From NCBI GenBank assembly GCA_018715685.1, contig DVLC01000005.1, forward strand, positions 1 through 39,670: DNA of 39,670 bases. Reading direction: 5' to 3'. Both the position numbers and the translations under genes were made by a program. Below are positions 1 through 9,037 of the stretch, piece after piece. Numbering within the stretch: the first letter of the stretch is position 1; every line of letters begins with the position of its first letter. The stretch comes from Candidatus Cryptobacteroides merdipullorum. GTDB lineage: Bacteria; Bacteroidota; Bacteroidia; Bacteroidales; UBA932. A model generated the notes under the pieces. The model searched no databases. It was given only the letters and a program-made list of their open reading frames with translations, and was not told where the DNA came from.

Positions 1-763
1 AGGCCTGAAGCGTGGAGGCTCCGTCGGTCTCACGGGGAAGGACCTCCTCGTGTCTGCCGCCGGCATCGGTATAGACCAGCTCGACATTGTTGTTGCCGTA
101 TCTGCGTCGTATGTCGTCTACCGCACCCGTAATCACGAGATGCGACTTGTTGATGAGGGCGATCTCGTCGCACAACTCCTCAACCGACTCCATGTTATGT
201 GTCGAGAGGATTATGGTGGCGCCCTCGTTCTTGAGCCTGAGGATCTCCTCCCGGATTACTTCGGCGTTGACCGGATCGAAACCCGAGAAAGGCTCGTCGA
301 GTATCATCAGAGAAGGCCTGTGGACCACAGTGGTGATGAACTGGACCTTCTGCGCCATGCCCTTGGAAAGTTCCTCGACCTTCTTGTCCCACCAGCTCTG
401 TATGCCGAAGCGCTCGAACCATGACTTGAGCTCGCGCATGGCGTCGCGGGAGCTCATACCCTTGAGTTCGGCAAGGTACATGGCCTGTTCGCCGACCTTC
501 ATCTTGCGATAGAGTCCGCGCTCCTCCGGCATGTAGCCTATCTTCTCGACATCGCGCTGGGTTATGGGGCTGCCCTTGAAGAGCACCTCGCCCTCGTTGG
601 GTATCGTGATTCTGTTGATTATGCGGATAAGCGTGGTCTTTCCGGCTCCGTTCGGGCCGAGCAGACCGAAGATCCGCCCCTCCGGGATTTCGAGGTTGAT
701 GCCTTCTATGGCCACCTTCTCCCCGAAAGTCTTGGTAATGTTCCTACATTCGATAATTGCCAT
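1..763 (-). CDS. ABC transporter ATP-binding protein (ABC-2/gliding-type), truncated by the window edge
   Basis: My own minus-strand translation from the ATG at 763: MAIIECRNITKTFGEKVAIEGINLEIPEGRIFGLLGPNGAGKTTLIRIINR...LSKGMAQKVQF...LMILDEPFSGFDPVN. Walker A, signature-like and Walker B motifs are present. Absent from the ORF track because it runs off the window. Confidence 0.93.
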   Translation of the reverse strand, partial: MAIIECRNITKTFGEKVAIEGINLEIPEGRIFGLLGPNGAGKTTLIRIINRITIPNEGEVLFKGSPITQRDVEKIGYMPEERGLYRKMKVGEQAMYLAELKGMSSRDAMRELKSWFERFGIQSWWDKKVEELSKGMAQKVQFITTVVHRPSLMILDEPFSGFDPVNAEVIREEILRLKNEGATIILSTHNMESVEELCDEIALINKSHLVITGAVDDIRRRYGNNNVELVYTDAGGRHEEVLPRETDGASTLQA

Positions 764-784
764 AATGAGCGCAAAGGTAAAGAA

Positions 785-810
785 AAAATCGCCTTTTGCG
801 AGGCGATTTT
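785..810 (-). terminator. Rho-independent terminator downstream of the GH51 gene
   Basis: Perfect 10-bp stem AAAATCGCCT/AGGCGATTTT with loop tttgcg; T-run on the minus strand. Confidence 0.8.
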
Positions 811-832
811 CAATTAAAAAAAGATTAAGAAG

Positions 833-2380
833 CTATTTCATAATCAGCACCGACACCGAACAGGGAGGAAGCGTGACCTCAAGACCCTTTCCGCTCAGTC
901 GGTAATCCTTGAATTCCTTCGGGGCCACCCGCCCTGGATCGTCGAAATCGTTGAAGTCACGTACATCTCCGGAACTGAGCACCCTCGCCGAAACCACCGA
1001 CGAAACCGCGTCAGGATCATCGAAAGTCACAAGAACCTTCATCTCCTTCTTCAAATCGGTGTTCACGAGCGACAGATTCATGTTTCCGTCCTTGCGGGAC
1101 ACTGTCACGTCCACTGCCGGCACGGGAATCTCCCTGTCGCAGTCCCTTCTCGGAGTAAGGCAGTCCGAAGCTATATATTCGGCGTCCTGATGCACATTGT
1201 ACATCTCGAACACATGATATGTCGGGGTGAGCACCATCCCGGTCTCATTGGTCAGAATCATAGCCTGAAGCACATTGACCACCTGGGCGATGTTGGCCAT
1301 CTTGAGTCTCTCGGTATATTTGTGGAAAATGTCGAAATTCAGGGCGGCTATCACGGCGTCGCGCATCGTATTCTGCTGGTAGAGGTGACCGGGCTCCGTG
1401 CCGGGCTCCACATCGAACCATGTGCCCCACTCGTCGAGAATCAGGGCCACGCGGCCGGCGGGATCGTACTTGTCCATTATGTCGATATGCTTCTTCAGCA
1501 CCTCCTCTATCTCTATCGACTTGGAGAGCGTATTGTAGTAGTCGCGGTCGCTGAATTTCGTGGCCGAGCCCTTCCTGCCCCAGTCCATGACCGTATAATA
1601 GTGCAGAGAAAGGCCGCTCATGCCCTTGTTCACCAGATTCCGCATCAGGACTTCGGTCCAGTTGTAGTCATAGTCGGACGCGCCGCTGGCTATCTTATAC
1701 AGCCTGTTGTCACCGTAGTTCCTCAGGTAAGTGCCGTACCTGCGGAAAAGATCGCTGTAGTATTCCGGCGTCATGTTGCCTCCGCAGCCCCAGGCCTCGT
1801 TGCCTATGCCGAAATACCTCACTTTCCACGGCTCCTCCCTTCCGTTCTTCCGGCGCAGGTCAGCCATGGTGCTTTTCGCGTCAGAAGTCATGTACTCGAC
1901 CCAGTCGGACATCTCCTCCACGCTGCCGCTCCCGACATTGCCGCTGATGTAGGGTTCGATGTCGAGAAGCTCGCACAGATTCAGGAACTCATGTGTGCCG
2001 AAACTGTTGTCTTCCAAAGTCCCGCCCCAGTTGTTGTTGGAGATGTACGCCCTCTCCTCAAGAGGGCCTATTCCGTCCATCCAGTGATAGTCGTCGGCGA
2101 AGCATCCTCCGGGCCAGCGCATTACAGGAATCTTGAGAGCCTTGAGCGCATCGAAGACATCCTTGCGGTAGCCGTCGACATTGGGCACTTCGGAATCCTT
2201 GCCCACCCACAGTCCGCCATAGATGCAGCGGCCGAGATGTTCGGAGAACTGCCCGTAGATTTCCGCCGGAATGGTCACGCCGGTGCCGGCGTCATGAATC
2301 CTTACGGTCGCATCCTGGGCGGACATCCCCTGAAGGCCGAGCATGAGGACGCCGGCCAGAAGAACAACAGATTTTCTCAT
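833..2380 (-). CDS. Alpha-L-arabinofuranosidase, GH51-type, with signal peptide
   Basis: [53 protein letters not shown] and LILDEWGTW motifs. Confidence 0.93.
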   Translation of the reverse strand: MRKSVVLLAGVLMLGLQGMSAQDATVRIHDAGTGVTIPAEIYGQFSEHLGRCIYGGLWVGKDSEVPNVDGYRKDVFDALKALKIPVMRWPGGCFADDYHWMDGIGPLEERAYISNNNWGGTLEDNSFGTHEFLNLCELLDIEPYISGNVGSGSVEEMSDWVEYMTSDAKSTMADLRRKNGREEPWKVRYFGIGNEAWGCGGNMTPEYYSDLFRRYGTYLRNYGDNRLYKIASGASDYDYNWTEVLMRNLVNKGMSGLSLHYYTVMDWGRKGSATKFSDRDYYNTLSKSIEIEEVLKKHIDIMDKYDPAGRVALILDEWGTWFDVEPGTEPGHLYQQNTMRDAVIAALNFDIFHKYTERLKMANIAQVVNVLQAMILTNETGMVLTPTYHVFEMYNVHQDAEYIASDCLTPRRDCDREIPVPAVDVTVSRKDGNMNLSLVNTDLKKEMKVLVTFDDPDAVSSVVSARVLSSGDVRDFNDFDDPGRVAPKEFKDYRLSGKGLEVTLPPCSVSVLIMK

Positions 2381-2407
2381 AATGTCACAATTACATGGTT
2401 ATGGATG

Positions 2408-2437
2408 TAAATATATCAATTTTCCGATTTCATGCAA
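2408..2437 (-). promoter_or_regulatory. Bacteroidetes-type promoter for the GH51 gene
   Basis: Minus strand TTG-N19-TATATTTA, one mismatch to the -7 consensus TAnnTTTG. Confidence 0.5.
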
Positions 2438-2491
2438 AACCCGGAGAGCGTCATGTCGTCCGCCGCTCTTGATTTCGTCACGGATAGAGCT

Positions 2492-2499
2492 TATCTTTG
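2492..2499 (+). promoter_or_regulatory. -7 element (TATCTTTG) upstream of holA
   Basis: TATCTTTG lies 8 nt before the ATG at 2508. Confidence 0.5.
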
Positions 2500-2507
2500 C
2501 CGGAACA

Positions 2508-3551
2508 ATGGCAAAGAACTCCACCGGCGTCGACATTCAGTGCCGCCAGATAATCAAGGACGTCACCGACGGACATTTCAGCCCTGTATACCTGCTCATG
2601 GGCGATGAGCCCTATTACCCGGAGCTCGTGTGCAGGGCGATTCAGGAGCACTGCATCCCGGAAGAGGACAAGGATTTCAACGAAACGGTATGCTACGGCG
2701 CCGACGTGAGCGCGGACGATGTCGTGACGGCCGCCCGCCGCTATCCCATGATGTCCGAAAGGCAGCTCGTGGTGGTCAGGGAGGCGCAGATGATGAAGGA
2801 TATCGAGGACATCGCCGTCTACTGCAGGGAGCCTCTCGACTCGACGGTGCTCGTGCTGCTGCTCCGCCGGGCCTCCCTCGACAAGCGCAAGGCCCTGTAC
2901 AAGGAGATTTCCAAGCACGGAGTCGTCGTGGATTCGCCGGCAATACGCGACTATGCGATAGCCGGATGGATAACGGAATATTACGCAAGCCGCGGACTCG
3001 GCATCGACCCCAAGGCGGCAGTGCTGCTCGGCGAATCCGCCGGAACTGATCTGTCGACTATCGCGGTGGAGACCGACAAGCTGCTCAAGAACCTTCCTGA
3101 GGGGGCGACGAGAGTGACGGTCGAAGACATAGAGAAGAATGTCGGAATATCGCGCCAGTTCAGCATCTTCGAGCTCACCAGGGAGCTTTCCTACAGAAAC
3201 GCCGCAAGGGCGCTCACGATAGCGGAGCACATAGGAACGGCCGCGAGGTTCAACATGCCGATGGCCGTAAGCGCGCTCCACACGCATTTCTACCGCATCC
3301 TCAAATACGCGGCGGCCGGAGCCGGACGCGGTTCCGTGACTCCCGAACTCAAGACGCGGGCGCTGGCCGGCGTGAATCCATATTTCTACAAGGAATACGA
3401 CACGGCCGTGCGCAACTACCCTCTTCCCTCCGCGATGGCGGCAATCTCACTGCTCTGCGAATATGACTGGCTCGGCAAAGGAGGCGGAGGGCAGAGCACA
3501 GAGCCCGGCGAACTGCTCAGGGAACTCGTCGCGAAGCTGCTCGCGACATGA
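2508..3551 (+). CDS. holA: DNA polymerase III subunit delta
   Basis: ...GHFSPVYLLMGDEPYYPELVCRAI..., SERQLVVVREAQMM, EKNVGISRQFSIFELTRELSYRN. Start re-assigned to 2508 (MAKNSTGVDI). Confidence 0.88.
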   Translation: MAKNSTGVDIQCRQIIKDVTDGHFSPVYLLMGDEPYYPELVCRAIQEHCIPEEDKDFNETVCYGADVSADDVVTAARRYPMMSERQLVVVREAQMMKDIEDIAVYCREPLDSTVLVLLLRRASLDKRKALYKEISKHGVVVDSPAIRDYAIAGWITEYYASRGLGIDPKAAVLLGESAGTDLSTIAVETDKLLKNLPEGATRVTVEDIEKNVGISRQFSIFELTRELSYRNAARALTIAEHIGTAARFNMPMAVSALHTHFYRILKYAAAGAGRGSVTPELKTRALAGVNPYFYKEYDTAVRNYPLPSAMAAISLLCEYDWLGKGGGGQSTEPGELLRELVAKLLAT

Positions 3552-3555
3552 AAAA

Positions 3556-3573
3556 GGCCCGGAAAACCGGGCC
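3556..3573. terminator. Terminator between convergent holA and the xer-hpf ORF
   Basis: GGCCCGG-AAAA-CCGGGCC stem with T5 on the minus strand; a second small hairpin GACAT-AA-ATGTC at 3575-3586. Confidence 0.75.
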
Positions 3574-3598
3574 CGACATAAATGTCTTTAAACAACCG

Positions 3599-4786
3599 TT
3601 ATTTCTCGTATTTCTTTTCCTTGGCGCGAGTCAGTTTCTCCTTCATCGCATCCACACATTCGGTAATCGCATTCTCAAAGGTGTCGGCCGCGCGGTCGAT
3701 GATGAGACTGTCACCCGGTACCCGGATCTGGATCTTTGCCCTCTTCCCCTCTTTCGTGTCCTCAAGAACCACTTCGGCCTCCTGGGCCACTCCATCGAAG
3801 AATTTGGACAGGCGTGAAACTTTCTTCTCGACGAAAGCGATGAGCTTTTCACCGGCGTCGAACTTCAGGGATTTTACTCTAATCTCCATGTTTCCTCCGT
3901 TTTTTGCCCTTGGGTGGGCGTTGTTATAAACCTTTTTCAGCCGTTCTATCGAATTGTGCGTGTATACTTGAGTCGCCGCAAGGGAGGAATGGCCAAGCAG
4001 TTCCTTAATCGAATTGAGGCCGGCTCCGCCTTCCAGAAGTTCTGTCGCCAGGGTGTGCCTGAGGACATGAGGGGACTTCCGGCCGCTTATGCCGGCCACG
4101 CCGCCCAACTCCTTCTTTACCGTCCTGTCCACGAAGACCGGATATAGCCGGCCGCCTTTTTCAGTCTGGAGAAGAGCCGCGTCTGGTCGCGTATCAGCAC
4201 ATTTCAAAGAATCAACCGATTGTAAATATAATGAAATTTCCTCACAAAGCGAAGCCGTGAGAGGAATTTCACGCATTTTGTTTCCTTTTCCCAGAACATG
4301 CAGGACCTTGCGGTCCATATCCACCGAACTGCGGTTCAACGCGATGAGCTCGCTGCGGCGGATTCCTGTGGAATAAAGCATACCTATCACCATGCGCCTG
4401 AGCTTCGATGCATAGTCACCGTATTCCATGACCCCTTTCGTGGACTCGAAATACGCCTCCATCGACTCGCTGCGATAGAACTCGACGAGACGCTTCTCCT
4501 GTTTCGGACGCTTCACGAGACGCACAGGATCGGCCTGCAGCACGCCTCGCTTCATCAAATAGCGGCAATATCCGCTGAGCACGCTCAGATGGAGATTCAC
4601 GGTGCGCGCGCTGACTTTACGGCTGTCAAGCAGATGCACCTCGTAGGAGCGGACGGTCTGCATGTCCGGAATCTCATCCCCTTCGGCGAAAGCGGCATAC
4701 TCCTCCAGCACCGAACGGTAGAGCTCGCAGGTTCTGGCGGAATAGCGCCTTATGGTCCTTACATATTCGATGTATGCGTCAAGCAT
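3599..4786 (-). CDS. Tyrosine recombinase (XerC/XerD-like) fused in frame to HPF/RaiA-type ribosome hibernation factor
   Basis: N-terminal integrase motifs (YSTGIRRSELIAL, HVLRHTLATELLEGGAGLNSIKELLGHSSLAATQVYTH). C-terminal HPF-like MEIRVKSLKFDAGEKLIAFVEKKVSRLSKFFDGVAQEAEVVL. No stop between the domains. Confidence 0.88.
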   Translation of the reverse strand: MLDAYIEYVRTIRRYSARTCELYRSVLEEYAAFAEGDEIPDMQTVRSYEVHLLDSRKVSARTVNLHLSVLSGYCRYLMKRGVLQADPVRLVKRPKQEKRLVEFYRSESMEAYFESTKGVMEYGDYASKLRRMVIGMLYSTGIRRSELIALNRSSVDMDRKVLHVLGKGNKMREIPLTASLCEEISLYLQSVDSLKCADTRPDAALLQTEKGGRLYPVFVDRTVKKELGGVAGISGRKSPHVLRHTLATELLEGGAGLNSIKELLGHSSLAATQVYTHNSIERLKKVYNNAHPRAKNGGNMEIRVKSLKFDAGEKLIAFVEKKVSRLSKFFDGVAQEAEVVLEDTKEGKRAKIQIRVPGDSLIIDRAADTFENAITECVDAMKEKLTRAKEKKYEK

Positions 4787-6216
4787 CAGACAATCTTCTC
4801 CTGAAGCCCCATCTCCGCGGCCTTTGCGCGCATGAACGCGTCTGCCTCTTCGAAATTGTTGCCTATCACTCCGTCGAGTATCGCCTCCTTGACCATTTCC
4901 TTGAGCAGGCCTATCTCCCGGCAGGGCGGGATACCGTAGAGTTCCATCACATGCTCGCCGGTGATCGGGTTCTTGAAGTTCCGCAGCGCGTCCTTCTCCT
5001 CAACCTGTACGAGCTTCCGTTTCACGAGCTCGAAATTGGCGCGGATCCTCGCGACCTTGGCTTCGTTCTTCGAGGTGATGTCGGCGTTGCACAGCAGCAT
5101 CAGATCGTCGATGTCGTCGCCAGCGTCGAACAGCAGGCGTCTGACGGCGGAGTCCGTGACCTCGTCGTCGACAAGCGCTATAGGCCGCATGTGCAGCCTG
5201 ACAAGCTTCTGGACATATTTCATCTCGTCCAACGGCAGTTTCAGGCGGTTGAATATCTTCGGCACCATGCGGGCGCCTATTACTTCGTGACCGTGGAAAG
5301 TCCATCCGGATCCCGGATCGAAACGCTTGCTCGCAGGCTTGCCTATGTCGTGGAGCAGCGCGGCCCAGCGCAGCCACAGAGGTCTCGCCCCGCCGTCGAT
5401 GTTGTCGAGAACCGTAAGCGTATGCTCGAAGTTGTCCTTGTGCCCCTTGCCGTCGATGCTGTCGACCCGCTTAAGCGCGGCAAGCTCGGGAAGGATGTAC
5501 GGCAGCAGCCCTGCCTCGTCCATCAGACGGAAGGCCATCGAAGGCACGGGGCAGACCAGCATCTTGTTGAGCTCGTCGGATATTCTCTCCTTGGAAAGGA
5601 TGTCGAGCCGGCCGGCCATGCGGCGCATCGAGTCCATCGACTCGTCGACTATACGGAAACTTCGGCCGGGAGTAGAGAGCTTGGTGGCGAAGCGCACCGC
5701 CCGCAGCATACGGAGCGGGTCGTCGGAATATGTGGTGTCAGGGTCGAGCGGAGTGCGTATGACCCCGCCGGCAAGGTCCCTTATGCCTCCGAACGGATCC
5801 ACCAGCTCCCCGAAGCTGTCCTGCTGCAGAGAGAAGGCCATCGCGTTGATGGTGAAATCGCGTCGTTTCTGATCGTCTTCAAGCGTGCCGTTCTCGACTA
5901 TGGGCTTGCGGGACTCGCGCCTGTACGACTCTTTCCTGGCTCCGACGAACTCTATCTCGTCCGGGCCGTAATGCAGCATAGCCGTGCCGAAATTCTTGAA
6001 ATAGGACACATGCCGTCCGGTTCTCCGCCCCACTTCGAGAGCGAAGTCGATGCCGCTCCCCTCCACCACGATGTCGATATCGTTGCAGGGACGGCCGAGG
6101 AAGCAGTCGCGCACATAGCCGCCTATCACGAAGGCGCGCACGCCGCCGGCTGCAGCCACTTCTGAAACTATGCGGAATATAGGTTTGTCAAGAAACTGTG
6201 AGGTTACTGTCGACAT
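4786..6216 (-). CDS. cca: CCA tRNA nucleotidyltransferase / poly(A) polymerase family with HD domain
   Basis: FVIGGYVRDCFLGRPCNDIDIVV, RRDFTINAMAFS, LRMLRAVRFATKL, WAALLHDIGKPASK. Stop overlaps the xer ORF start (TGATG). Confidence 0.93.
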   Translation of the reverse strand: MSTVTSQFLDKPIFRIVSEVAAAGGVRAFVIGGYVRDCFLGRPCNDIDIVVEGSGIDFALEVGRRTGRHVSYFKNFGTAMLHYGPDEIEFVGARKESYRRESRKPIVENGTLEDDQKRRDFTINAMAFSLQQDSFGELVDPFGGIRDLAGGVIRTPLDPDTTYSDDPLRMLRAVRFATKLSTPGRSFRIVDESMDSMRRMAGRLDILSKERISDELNKMLVCPVPSMAFRLMDEAGLLPYILPELAALKRVDSIDGKGHKDNFEHTLTVLDNIDGGARPLWLRWAALLHDIGKPASKRFDPGSGWTFHGHEVIGARMVPKIFNRLKLPLDEMKYVQKLVRLHMRPIALVDDEVTDSAVRRLLFDAGDDIDDLMLLCNADITSKNEAKVARIRANFELVKRKLVQVEEKDALRNFKNPITGEHVMELYGIPPCREIGLLKEMVKEAILDGVIGNNFEEADAFMRAKAAEMGLQEKIV

Positions 6217-6620
6217 AGCATTTCTTCATATTCAGGTACGGAGCCGCACGGCACGAACCGGCCGGCTTCCAGCCTGTAAAGATAGGTTAAATTTCCGTTT
6301 GTCAGAATAATGTAGCGCACTCCGAGCACCGCATTGTAGCGCATGGCCTGCTCCACAACCTGCGCATCGAGATTCACCGAAGGCCGCTTGCATTCCACGA
6401 CGGCCAGCGGCGCCCCCTTCCTGTCATAGACGAGAATGTCGGCACGGTAGCGCTTGCCTCCGAACATCAGCGCGCATTCGCTCATCATCATGTGCATGGG
6501 GACCTTGAACACGTCGCGAAGCTGCACAATAAACCACTGCCGCACCCGTTCCTCGGGTGTGGCAGCGACTTCCTTCCTGCGAAGCGGATCCCAGAGCGTG
6601 TTTCCGTCAAAATCCGTCAT
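6204..6620 (-). CDS. HsdR_N-type (type I restriction R N-terminal domain) nuclease-fold protein
   Basis: RYRADILVYDRKGAPLAVVECKRP: PD-(D/E)XK-like D...ECK core. Confidence 0.8.
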   Translation of the reverse strand: MTDFDGNTLWDPLRRKEVAATPEERVRQWFIVQLRDVFKVPMHMMMSECALMFGGKRYRADILVYDRKGAPLAVVECKRPSVNLDAQVVEQAMRYNAVLGVRYIILTNGNLTYLYRLEAGRFVPCGSVPEYEEMLCRQ

Positions 6621-6626
6621 CGCCTT

Positions 6627-7073
6627 CTATTCCTGACGAATCCACTCCACGGTCTCGCCTATTCCGAGCACGCTGCCGCGAAGCTTGAGGGTCTTGCCGC
6701 CGTCTTCAAGGGAGCAGGTCACGTTCGCCCTGATCCCGCGGGTGGGGTCGTATATCTTGGTGCCGCCCCAGTTGTTCTTCTTCTCGTTGAATTCAAGTCC
6801 GCGGAACAGCACAATTTCGTCGACGGGGACGTTCCGCAGCGACTTGTCCGGATTCTTGACATCAAGTTCCTTCCTGCCGTCAGGGCCGACGCTGTTCTCG
6901 ACCCAGCGGACCTGCGCCATGTAGGTGCCGTCAGGGGACTTCATTATCTCCACGAACGACTCCACGCCGTCCTGTTCGGCGAACCACTTGCCGACTATGT
7001 CGTCAGGCTTGTTCTGGGCGCTGAGCGTCACGGACAGCGCCATCATGCACATAAGAGAAAAGAATTTCTTCAT
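6627..7073 (-). CDS. DUF2147-type secreted protein
   Basis: MKKFFSLMCMMALSVTLSAQNKPDDIVGKWFAEQDGVESFVEIMKSPDGTYMAQVRW... Signal peptide. Start moved from 7436 to 7073. Confidence 0.75.
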   Translation of the reverse strand: MKKFFSLMCMMALSVTLSAQNKPDDIVGKWFAEQDGVESFVEIMKSPDGTYMAQVRWVENSVGPDGRKELDVKNPDKSLRNVPVDEIVLFRGLEFNEKKNNWGGTKIYDPTRGIRANVTCSLEDGGKTLKLRGSVLGIGETVEWIRQE

Positions 7074-7191
7074 ATCTGTCAGTTTTATGTTCCGGCCCGT
7101 GCCAATCAATAAGCATGCCCCCGCATGTTCTCCGAGGCGCTTCCGGCTGTCTAAAATTACAAAAAAATATTTCAGAACGCAATTAAGTGAG

Positions 7192-7199
7192 TATCTTTG
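7192..7199 (+). promoter_or_regulatory. -7 element TATCTTTG immediately upstream of the epimerase gene
   Basis: Exact TAnnTTTG; ATG at 7207. Confidence 0.55.
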
Positions 7200-7206
7200 C
7201 CTCCCG

Positions 7207-8379
7207 ATGGACAGACGTGAATTCATACGTGACAGTCTGATTGTCACTGCGGGCGCGGTGGCTGCGGGCGCGTTTCCCTCCTGCTCGGGAAATGCGGGCG
7301 GAGCAGGGTCGGCGATGGCGGGCGGAACCGCTTCGGAAGGGCCCCTGGAGCTTGAATGGGATGACTTCACCGCCGAGATGAAATATACCTTCAGCATCTC
7401 GGGCTCCTCACGCAACAGTACGCCCATAGTGCTCACCAGGCTTCACTGGTGCGGTTTCACCGGCTACGGCGAAGCCTCGATGCCTCCCTACCTCGGGGAG
7501 AGTCACGAGAGCGTGAACGCCTTCCTGCGAAGAGTCAGCGACGAGGTGCTTCCGAAGTTCAGGGACGCCTTCCTCGTCGAAGACATACTCGCGATGACCG
7601 ACTCCATCGCTCCGGGAAACTGCGCGGCCAAGGCCTCGGTCGACATAGCCCTGCACGACCTGCTCGGCAAGGTCATGGGACAGCCATGGTGGAGAATCTG
7701 GGGTTTCGACCCGAATGACACCCCTTACACCTGCTATACCATAGGCTACGACGCCTCCGACGACATCGTGAGGCGGAAGACTTCCGAAGCGTCGTGGTCG
7801 AGATTTCTCAAGGTGAAGCTCGGGCAGACGGACGCCGAGGACAGACGGATGATAAGGCTGATACGCGAAATATGTCCCGACACGCCAATCTATGTGGATG
7901 CCAACCAGGGTTGGAAAGACCGCATGTACGCGGCGGAGATGGCCGGATGGCTCGCCGAAAACGGTGTCGTGATGATAGAGCAGCCCATGCCCAAGGACGA
8001 CATCGAGGGCAACGGCTATGTGAATTCGAAGAGCCCGGTTCCGGTGATTGCCGACGAATCCTGCCAGCGTCTGTCCGACATCCCGAAACTCCACGGAGCG
8101 TTCAGCGGCGTGAACATCAAGCTCATGAAATGCACCGGCATGCACGAGGCCCGGGAGATGATCACTCTCGCGCAGGCTCTCGGCATGGACACGATGATAG
8201 GATGCATGACCGAGACCTCTGTCGCGATATCCGCCGCAGCGCAGCTCTCCCCGAAGATGCGCTGGGCCGACCTCGACGGCAACATACTGATAGCCAACGA
8301 CTGTTTCAGCGGAATGAAGCTCCGGGAGGGTCGGATCACTCTCGACATGCTGCCGGGAATCGGGGTGAAACCTTTATGA
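7207..8379 (+). CDS. Dipeptide epimerase (L-Ala-D/L-Glu epimerase-like, enolase superfamily), possibly exported
   Basis: Signal MDRREFIRDSLIVTAGAVAAGAFPSCSG. Enolase-superfamily motifs ...SRFLKVKLG..., IYVDANQGW, MIEQPMPKDD, PVIADESC, VNIKLMKCTG. Confidence 0.87.
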   Translation: MDRREFIRDSLIVTAGAVAAGAFPSCSGNAGGAGSAMAGGTASEGPLELEWDDFTAEMKYTFSISGSSRNSTPIVLTRLHWCGFTGYGEASMPPYLGESHESVNAFLRRVSDEVLPKFRDAFLVEDILAMTDSIAPGNCAAKASVDIALHDLLGKVMGQPWWRIWGFDPNDTPYTCYTIGYDASDDIVRRKTSEASWSRFLKVKLGQTDAEDRRMIRLIREICPDTPIYVDANQGWKDRMYAAEMAGWLAENGVVMIEQPMPKDDIEGNGYVNSKSPVPVIADESCQRLSDIPKLHGAFSGVNIKLMKCTGMHEAREMITLAQALGMDTMIGCMTETSVAISAAAQLSPKMRWADLDGNILIANDCFSGMKLREGRITLDMLPGIGVKPL

Positions 8380-8380
8380 T

Positions 8381-8388
8381 TAATTTTG
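8381..8388 (+). promoter_or_regulatory. -7 element TAATTTTG upstream of the thioesterase gene
   Basis: Match to TAnnTTTG 21 nt before the ATG at 8410. Confidence 0.4.
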
Positions 8389-8409
8389 CCAGATCAAATT
8401 TTCAGAAAA

Positions 8410-8895
8410 ATGGACAAGATCAAGAATCCTTATATTCATCTTCACGACGAAGGCTACAACTGCTTCGCCTGCGCCCCCTGGAATCCCGTGGGGCTGCACA
8501 TGGAATTCTTCGAGGACGGTGACGACATCGTGTCGTTCTGGGAGCCGGGGCTCAATTACCAGAGCTGGCTCAACACCCTGCACGGCGGCATCCAGGCCAC
8601 GCTGCTCGACGAGACCGCGGGCTGGTACATCACCAGGAAGATGCAGACCGCAGGCGTGACTTCCTCGATGAATGTCAGATACCGCCACAATGTACCCGCC
8701 GGTCACGGGATCAAGCTGGAGATAAGGGTGAAACTCAAGGAGATACGACACAATCTGGTATTCCTCGAAGGCAGCATAAGCCACGAGGGCAAGGTCTGCA
8801 CGACCGCTGACCTGACCTACTTCACCTTCCCGCAGGACAGGGCCAGAAAGGATTTCTTCTTCAGCGGCTGCGAGCTGGAGAAAGACTCGGAATAG
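8410..8895 (+). CDS. PaaI-family hotdog thioesterase
   Basis: LNTLHGGIQATLLDETAGWYI...TSSMNVRYRHNVPAGH hotdog signature. Confidence 0.82.
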   Translation: MDKIKNPYIHLHDEGYNCFACAPWNPVGLHMEFFEDGDDIVSFWEPGLNYQSWLNTLHGGIQATLLDETAGWYITRKMQTAGVTSSMNVRYRHNVPAGHGIKLEIRVKLKEIRHNLVFLEGSISHEGKVCTTADLTYFTFPQDRARKDFFFSGCELEKDSE

Positions 8896-8902
8896 GCCCG
8901 TA

Positions 8903-9032
8903 CGGCAGCGGCGGCATTCCCTCAAAAGAGGCTTGCCGCCCGCGGCAGTGAGCGGGTGATGCGCCCAAGCGCAGCGAGGAAGCATCAATGGAGCGTAGCG
9001 GAACCTCGTCTGAGGGAATGCCGCCGCTGCCG
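8903..9032. repeat. 130-nt structured element with perfect 22-bp terminal inverted repeats
   Basis: CGGCAGCGGCGGCATTCCCTCA (8903-8924) and its exact reverse complement (9011-9032), with nested internal hairpins. Confidence 0.9.
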
Positions 9033-9037
9033 AAGTG

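Noticed and set aside
1190-2410. 406-aa + strand ORF opposite the GH51 gene (similar case at 4774-6165 opposite cca)
   Set aside because: Antisense artefacts; composition biased to H/V/A/R and no homology signals.
3599-4786. Integrase marking a mobile element
   Set aside because: Sequence and the HPF/cca neighbourhood fit a chromosomal Xer recombinase; no att sites or cargo nearby.
6204-6620. Type I restriction-modification system
   Set aside because: Only a stand-alone HsdR_N-like domain of 138 aa; no helicase, HsdM or HsdS, and it sits in a housekeeping context.
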